A DNA stretch of 47,483 nt from an uncultured Muribaculaceae bacterium (GTDB taxonomy: Bacteria; Bacteroidota; Bacteroidia; Bacteroidales; Muribaculaceae). Positions 43,771-47,483 of the stretch are shown piece by piece. The DNA is taken from assembly GCA_948788915.1 (NCBI GenBank), contig CAQFOZ010000015.1, positions 1 to 47,483 of the forward strand, written 5' to 3'. How positions within the stretch are numbered: position 1 is the first letter of the stretch; the number at the start of each line of letters is the position of its first letter. The translations under genes and the position numbers were made by a program. The notes beneath the pieces are model-generated. The model was not told where the DNA came from. It was given only the letters and a program-made list of their open reading frames with translations, and made no database searches.

Positions 43771-44919
43771 ATGAAATATATGTTAATAGCCGGTGAAGCG
43801 TCGGGAGATTTGCATGCCGCCGGATTGATAAAAGCCATAAAAGCACAAGATCCAGATGCGAGGTTCCGTTTCTTCGGAGGAGACCTCATGGAAAAAGAGG
43901 CCAATACCGCCCCTGACCTGCATTACAATAAAATGAATGTAATGGGCTTCAGTGAGGTTATCAGAAAGCTACCGGTTATCTTGCAGAATTTCCGGCAGGC
44001 TCGCCAGCTTATCCGCAACTACCGTCCGGATGCCCTCATATTGGTTGACTATCCCGGATTTAATCTAAAAATGGCAAAATTTGCACATCACTTAGGAATT
44101 CCGGTTCATTACTTCATATCCCCCAAGGTCTGGGCATGGAAGGAATATCGGGTAAAAGGGATAAAACGTTACGTAGACCACATGTATTCTATCCTACCTT
44201 TTGAGGTTGCATTTTATAAGAAGCATGGCTACGACACAACTTATGTGGGCAATCCATCCGTGCAGGAAATAGCATACAGCATCGGCCACATCCCGCCTAA
44301 AAAACACTTTATGGAACGCCAGGGTATCGAAGATGAAAGGCCGATAATCGCATTGCTTCCCGGATCAAGACAAGGAGAGATCCGTAATAATCTACCTCTG
44401 ATGATAGGAGCTGCCAAACGCTTTCCGGATTTCCAATATGTAGTAGGCGCGGCACCGTCCGTTCCGGAAAAATTCTATAGGGAAATAGCAGAGGATCCCG
44501 GACTTAAAGTTGTATTCGGCTCCACACATACATTGCTGAAATATTCACAGGCCGCTATTGTGACTTCGGGAACAGCAACCCTTGAAACAGCATTGATAGG
44601 TACGCCCCAGATTGTGGTTTACCGTGCTAATGGTGTTAAGCTGTCTTATAAAATAATGGAAAAGTTATTGAAGATCAAATACGTCTCATTACCCAATCTA
44701 ATTGTAGGGAATAATATTGTTCCGGAGCTCCTCGTTCATAACTGTACGGTAGAAAATATATCGCGGGAACTGGGACCGTTACTTCAACCTTCTCCCAAAC
44801 GTGAGTGGCAGATAGCCGGATACCGTACAATGAACCGCAAACTTGGAACTTATATAGCTTCGGAGTACGCAGCCGAGCTTATAGTTGACTCTTTAAAGAC
44901 TCCGGATCACAACAAATAA
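43771..44919 (+). CDS. lpxB: Lipid-A-disaccharide synthase
   Basis: A 382-residue GT19 enzyme joining UDP-2,3-diacylglucosamine and lipid X to form the lipid A disaccharide, a peripheral inner-membrane step. Features: IAGEASGDLHAAGL at the N-terminus, VDYPGFNLKMAK, the ISPKVWAWKEYRVKGIKRYVD segment, LPGSRQGEIRNNLPLM and VTSGTATLETALIGTPQIVVYR near the C-terminal donor site. Length and motifs are normal. surE, often upstream in other Bacteroidetes, is not here. Confidence 0.95.
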   Translation: MKYMLIAGEASGDLHAAGLIKAIKAQDPDARFRFFGGDLMEKEANTAPDLHYNKMNVMGFSEVIRKLPVILQNFRQARQLIRNYRPDALILVDYPGFNLKMAKFAHHLGIPVHYFISPKVWAWKEYRVKGIKRYVDHMYSILPFEVAFYKKHGYDTTYVGNPSVQEIAYSIGHIPPKKHFMERQGIEDERPIIALLPGSRQGEIRNNLPLMIGAAKRFPDFQYVVGAAPSVPEKFYREIAEDPGLKVVFGSTHTLLKYSQAAIVTSGTATLETALIGTPQIVVYRANGVKLSYKIMEKLLKIKYVSLPNLIVGNNIVPELLVHNCTVENISRELGPLLQPSPKREWQIAGYRTMNRKLGTYIASEYAAELIVDSLKTPDHNK

Positions 44920-44950
44920 ATCCAAGCACAGACTCTTAGCAATTATATGA

Positions 44951-44982
44951 AACCGAGTGAAATCAATACTCGGGCTCTTTGT
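44951..44982 (+). terminator. Possible terminator after lpxB
   Basis: CCGAGT (44953-44958) pairs with ACTCGG (44968-44973) around a 9-nt loop, followed by GCTCTTTGTT. The T-run is modest, and the metG -33 element follows directly, so the site separates lpxB and metG transcripts. Confidence 0.5.
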
Positions 44983-45012
44983 TGCTTTACGTACAAATTT
45001 TACGTAATTTTG
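44981..45012 (+). promoter_or_regulatory. metG promoter
   Basis: GTTG at 44981-44984 and -7 TAATTTTG at 45005-45012 are 20 nt apart. Transcription should start near 45017, leaving a leader of about 23 nt. Confidence 0.65.
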
Positions 45013-45039
45013 TAAAAAATTACAACATACTCTAAAAAA

Positions 45040-47079
45040 ATGAAGAATTTTAAAAGAACACTTATAACCACAGCTCTTCCTTATGCCAACGGACCGGTAC
45101 ACATCGGTCATCTCGCAGGAGTGTATGTGCCGGCAGACATATACGCAAGATACCTGCGTCTGAAGGGAGAAGATGTTCTTCTTATAGGCGGCAGTGACGA
45201 ACATGGCGTACCTATCACTATCAAAGCTAAAAAAGAGGGTGTAACTCCACAGGATATCGTAGATCGCTACCACAAGATAATAAAAGATTCTTTTGAAGGT
45301 CTTGGCATTTCATTCGATGTATACGGGCGCACCTCTTCTGAGACACACCGTAAAACGGCATCTGACTTTTTCCGTCGTCTTTACGAAAAAGGAGAATTTG
45401 TTGAAAAAACATCCATGCAGCTATATGACGAGGATGCTGGTCAGTTCCTTGCCGACCGTTATGTAACCGGCACATGCCCCCATTGTGGTAATCCGAACGC
45501 ATATGGGGACCAGTGTGAGGCATGTGGCACTTCACTAAACGCCACTGATCTTATAGATCCGAAGTCTGCGATTACAGGAAATGCCCCTGTATTAAAAGAG
45601 ACCTCCCATTGGTATCTGCCTCTTGACAAATGGCAGAAGCCTCTTGAGAAATGGATTCTTGAAGAGCACAAGGAATGGAAAACTAACGTTTATGGGCAGT
45701 GTAAATCCTGGCTTGACCTCGGTTTGCAACCCCGTGCTGTCAGCCGCGATCTTGACTGGGGGATCCCTGTACCGGTAGAAGGCGCAGACGGGAAGGTGCT
45801 GTATGTATGGTTTGACGCTCCTATAGGATATATATCCAACACGATAGATCTCGTAGGAGATGATTACACAAAATGGTGGAAAGATCCGGAAACACGCATG
45901 CTTCATTTTATTGGCAAGGACAATATTGTGTTCCACTGCATAGTGTTTCCTGCAATGTTGATGGCCGACGGCACATACAACCTTCCGGACAATGTTCCTG
46001 CCAATGAATTCCTCAATCTTGAAGATGATAAGATTTCCACCTCCAGAAACTGGGCGGTGTGGCTTCATGAATATCTTGCCGACTTCCCAGGAAAACAGGA
46101 TGTGTTGCGTTATGTGCTTACAGCCAATGCACCGGAGACAAAGGACAATAATTTCACGTGGAAAGATTTTCAGGCCCGTAATAATTCCGAGCTTGTCGCA
46201 ATATTAGGCAACTTTGTAAACAGAGCAATGGTGCTTGACTACAAGTATTTTGGAGGAGAAGTACCGGAAGCTGGCACACTGCAAGAAATTGACGAAACCG
46301 CAATAAACGAGGTGAAAGAATCTGTCAGACTTCTTGGTGATAATCTTGACAACTTTAAATTCCGGGAAGCTCTTAAGGATGCAATGAACATAGCGCGAGT
46401 CGGCAATAAGTATCTTGCCGACACCGAACCTTGGAAACTCTGGAAAACAGATCCTGAGCGTGTCAAGACCATACTTAATGTAGCACTGCAAATATGCGCG
46501 AACCTGGCTATAACATTTGAGCCTTTTACCCCATTTATGAGCGCAGACCTTTGCCACATGCTGGGAATGGATAAATTATCTTGGGATATGGCAGGCAGAT
46601 TCAATCTTCTTGCAACCGGATCCAAGATTGCAGAGCCACATCTTCTATTTGAGAAAATAGATGACGCTCCTATTGAAGCCCAGATACAGAAACTGCTTGA
46701 CACCAAAAAGGCAAATGAGGCACAGGCATGGAAGCCAGAGCCAGTAAAGCCCAATTGCAGTTTTGAAGACTTTGAGAAAGTAGATATCCGGGTAGGCAAG
46801 GTTCTTGAATGTTCCAAAGTAAAGAAATCCAAAAAGCTGCTTCAATTCCTCATTGAGGACGGCATGGAGAAACGCACTATCCTCAGTGGCATAGCTCTCT
46901 CTTATGAAGACCCGTCCGTGCTTGTAGGCAAGGAGATTTGCTTCATCGCCAATTTTGAGCCACGAAAGATGATGGGCATTGAATCTCAGGGTATGATTCT
47001 GTCAGCAGTCAATAATGACGGAAAACTGGTAGTAATCGGGCCCACAGGGCCAGTGACTCCCGGTGCACAAGTGGGATAA
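45040..47079 (+). CDS. metG: Methionyl-tRNA synthetase
   Basis: A 679-residue class I synthetase charging tRNA-Met. HIGH is at 21-24, followed by GGSDEHGVPI. A zinc knuckle is seen with CPHCGNPNAYGDQCEACG (starting near residue 147). The KMSKS loop reads KISTS (331-335), a tolerated variant in this enzyme group. The anticodon-binding helical domain covers about 390-550. A C-terminal tRNA-binding EMAP-II/Trbp111-like OB domain (about 575-679, with KVDIRVGKVLEC and GIESQGMILSA) allows dimerisation. It ends in a promoter-free region with a 9-bp tandem repeat and a strong terminator. Confidence 0.97.
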   Translation: MKNFKRTLITTALPYANGPVHIGHLAGVYVPADIYARYLRLKGEDVLLIGGSDEHGVPITIKAKKEGVTPQDIVDRYHKIIKDSFEGLGISFDVYGRTSSETHRKTASDFFRRLYEKGEFVEKTSMQLYDEDAGQFLADRYVTGTCPHCGNPNAYGDQCEACGTSLNATDLIDPKSAITGNAPVLKETSHWYLPLDKWQKPLEKWILEEHKEWKTNVYGQCKSWLDLGLQPRAVSRDLDWGIPVPVEGADGKVLYVWFDAPIGYISNTIDLVGDDYTKWWKDPETRMLHFIGKDNIVFHCIVFPAMLMADGTYNLPDNVPANEFLNLEDDKISTSRNWAVWLHEYLADFPGKQDVLRYVLTANAPETKDNNFTWKDFQARNNSELVAILGNFVNRAMVLDYKYFGGEVPEAGTLQEIDETAINEVKESVRLLGDNLDNFKFREALKDAMNIARVGNKYLADTEPWKLWKTDPERVKTILNVALQICANLAITFEPFTPFMSADLCHMLGMDKLSWDMAGRFNLLATGSKIAEPHLLFEKIDDAPIEAQIQKLLDTKKANEAQAWKPEPVKPNCSFEDFEKVDIRVGKVLECSKVKKSKKLLQFLIEDGMEKRTILSGIALSYEDPSVLVGKEICFIANFEPRKMMGIESQGMILSAVNNDGKLVVIGPTGPVTPGAQVG

Positions 47080-47090
47080 CACATAATAGG

Positions 47091-47126
47091 ACTAATAAGA
47101 CTAATAAGACTAATAAGACTAATAGG
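47091..47126. repeat. Nine-base tandem repeat after metG
   Basis: ACTAATAAG occurs three times in perfect tandem, followed by ACTAATAGG; the preceding bases ACATAATAGG look like a further degenerate unit. It starts 12 bp past the metG stop. It could vary in copy number by slippage. Confidence 0.8.
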
Positions 47127-47140
47127 TCTTATAGGTTTTC

Positions 47141-47196
47141 AGACAAAAGTGAATCTGCAGCAGACGCTGCAGATTCACTTTTGTCTTCGTTGTTTT
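47141..47196 (+). terminator. metG terminator
   Basis: A perfect 20-bp stem (47141-47160 with 47167-47186) with loop CAGACG ends in TTTTGTCT, followed by TCGTTGTTTT. It lies about 60 nt after the metG stop codon. Confidence 0.85.
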
Positions 47197-47483
47197 GTCC
47201 ATCTAAGACTCCTTTGATATCCTATAACGCCATGAGATGAAGATTATTTCTCTCATAAATACACGATAATTTCACGACGATTCAACGCTGAGATCTTCAT
47301 TTTACAAGTCTATTATATTGCACAATCGGAATTAAAATAATAAATTTGTCTTAACTCTATTATTTAACTTTCTACCTGATGTTAGAACAAGTTATTGACT
47401 TAATCTTAGAAACTAATTAACTTAAACATATCATTAGTGTCCACTAAAAAATCATAAGAGTTCTTTGAAATATCTGAAATTCA
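47197..47483. other. AT-rich right edge
   Basis: No gene, promoter with both elements, or strong hairpin is seen in this AT-rich end of the window. A gene beyond the right edge may begin soon after. Confidence 0.5.

Noticed and set aside
47091..47126. CRISPR-like repeat
   Set aside because: The units are 9 bp in direct tandem with no spacers; no cas gene is in the window.

Overview
The window is a stretch of Bacteroidota (Bacteroidales-type) chromosome. The evidence is the gene set and the promoters. The genes include a Bacteroidetes-type YidC directly behind pyrG, a DUF2795 protein, a four-subunit VOR/KOR 2-oxoacid:ferredoxin oxidoreductase, a GH123 enzyme, a MINPP-like phosphatase, and IF-2 with a very long charged N-terminus. 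Promoters fit the Bacteroides form TTTG(-like)-N20-TAnnTTTG, and start codons lack Shine-Dalgarno sequences. A gut commensal such as a Muribaculaceae member is plausible, but this is inference; no rRNA or taxonomic marker was compared.

Layout. 1-1700: small accessory patch with a long imperfect palindrome, a RhuM-like protein with a PLD-like C-terminus, and a decayed tyrosine recombinase 3' end. 1844-10984: core genes, with DUF2795 and a cobalamin adenosyltransferase leftward, and dnaX, nudC, rimP-nusA-infB and folK rightward. 11008-18262: leftward genes for a GH123 glycosidase, a PlsC-like acyltransferase, ObgE, a WYL regulator, AroB and a HAD phosphatase. 18353-25787: rightward pyrG-yidC, a 4Fe-4S membrane protein, thyA and a secreted GH13 amylase. 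25788-27865: AT-rich accessory region with one membrane-anchored protein of duplicated domains and a roughly 350-bp imperfect palindrome. 27866-34440: leftward cluster of ruvB, a flippase, a MINPP-like phosphatase, a DUF5009 acetyltransferase-like protein and an amidase, mostly envelope functions. 34725-37627: VOR/KOR operon with its own promoter and terminator. 37681-39421: cysK and a sirtuin. 39582-47187: nhaD, a GT4 glycosyltransferase, a convergent lipoprotein, lpxB and metG.

The most unusual content is non-coding. Three intergenic elements share one architecture of long imperfect arms, a GGAR/TGACTGA internal loop and, in two copies, a covarying 5-bp stem closed by CGGG. A fourth region (27190-27545) is two homologous copies of a roughly 130-170 nt sequence facing each other. 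A further palindrome lies at the left edge. The rimP-nusA-infB operon has a terminator-like leader hairpin, and the WYL regulator appears to be transcribed almost without a leader. I saw no CRISPR array, tRNA, rRNA or intact insertion sequence.
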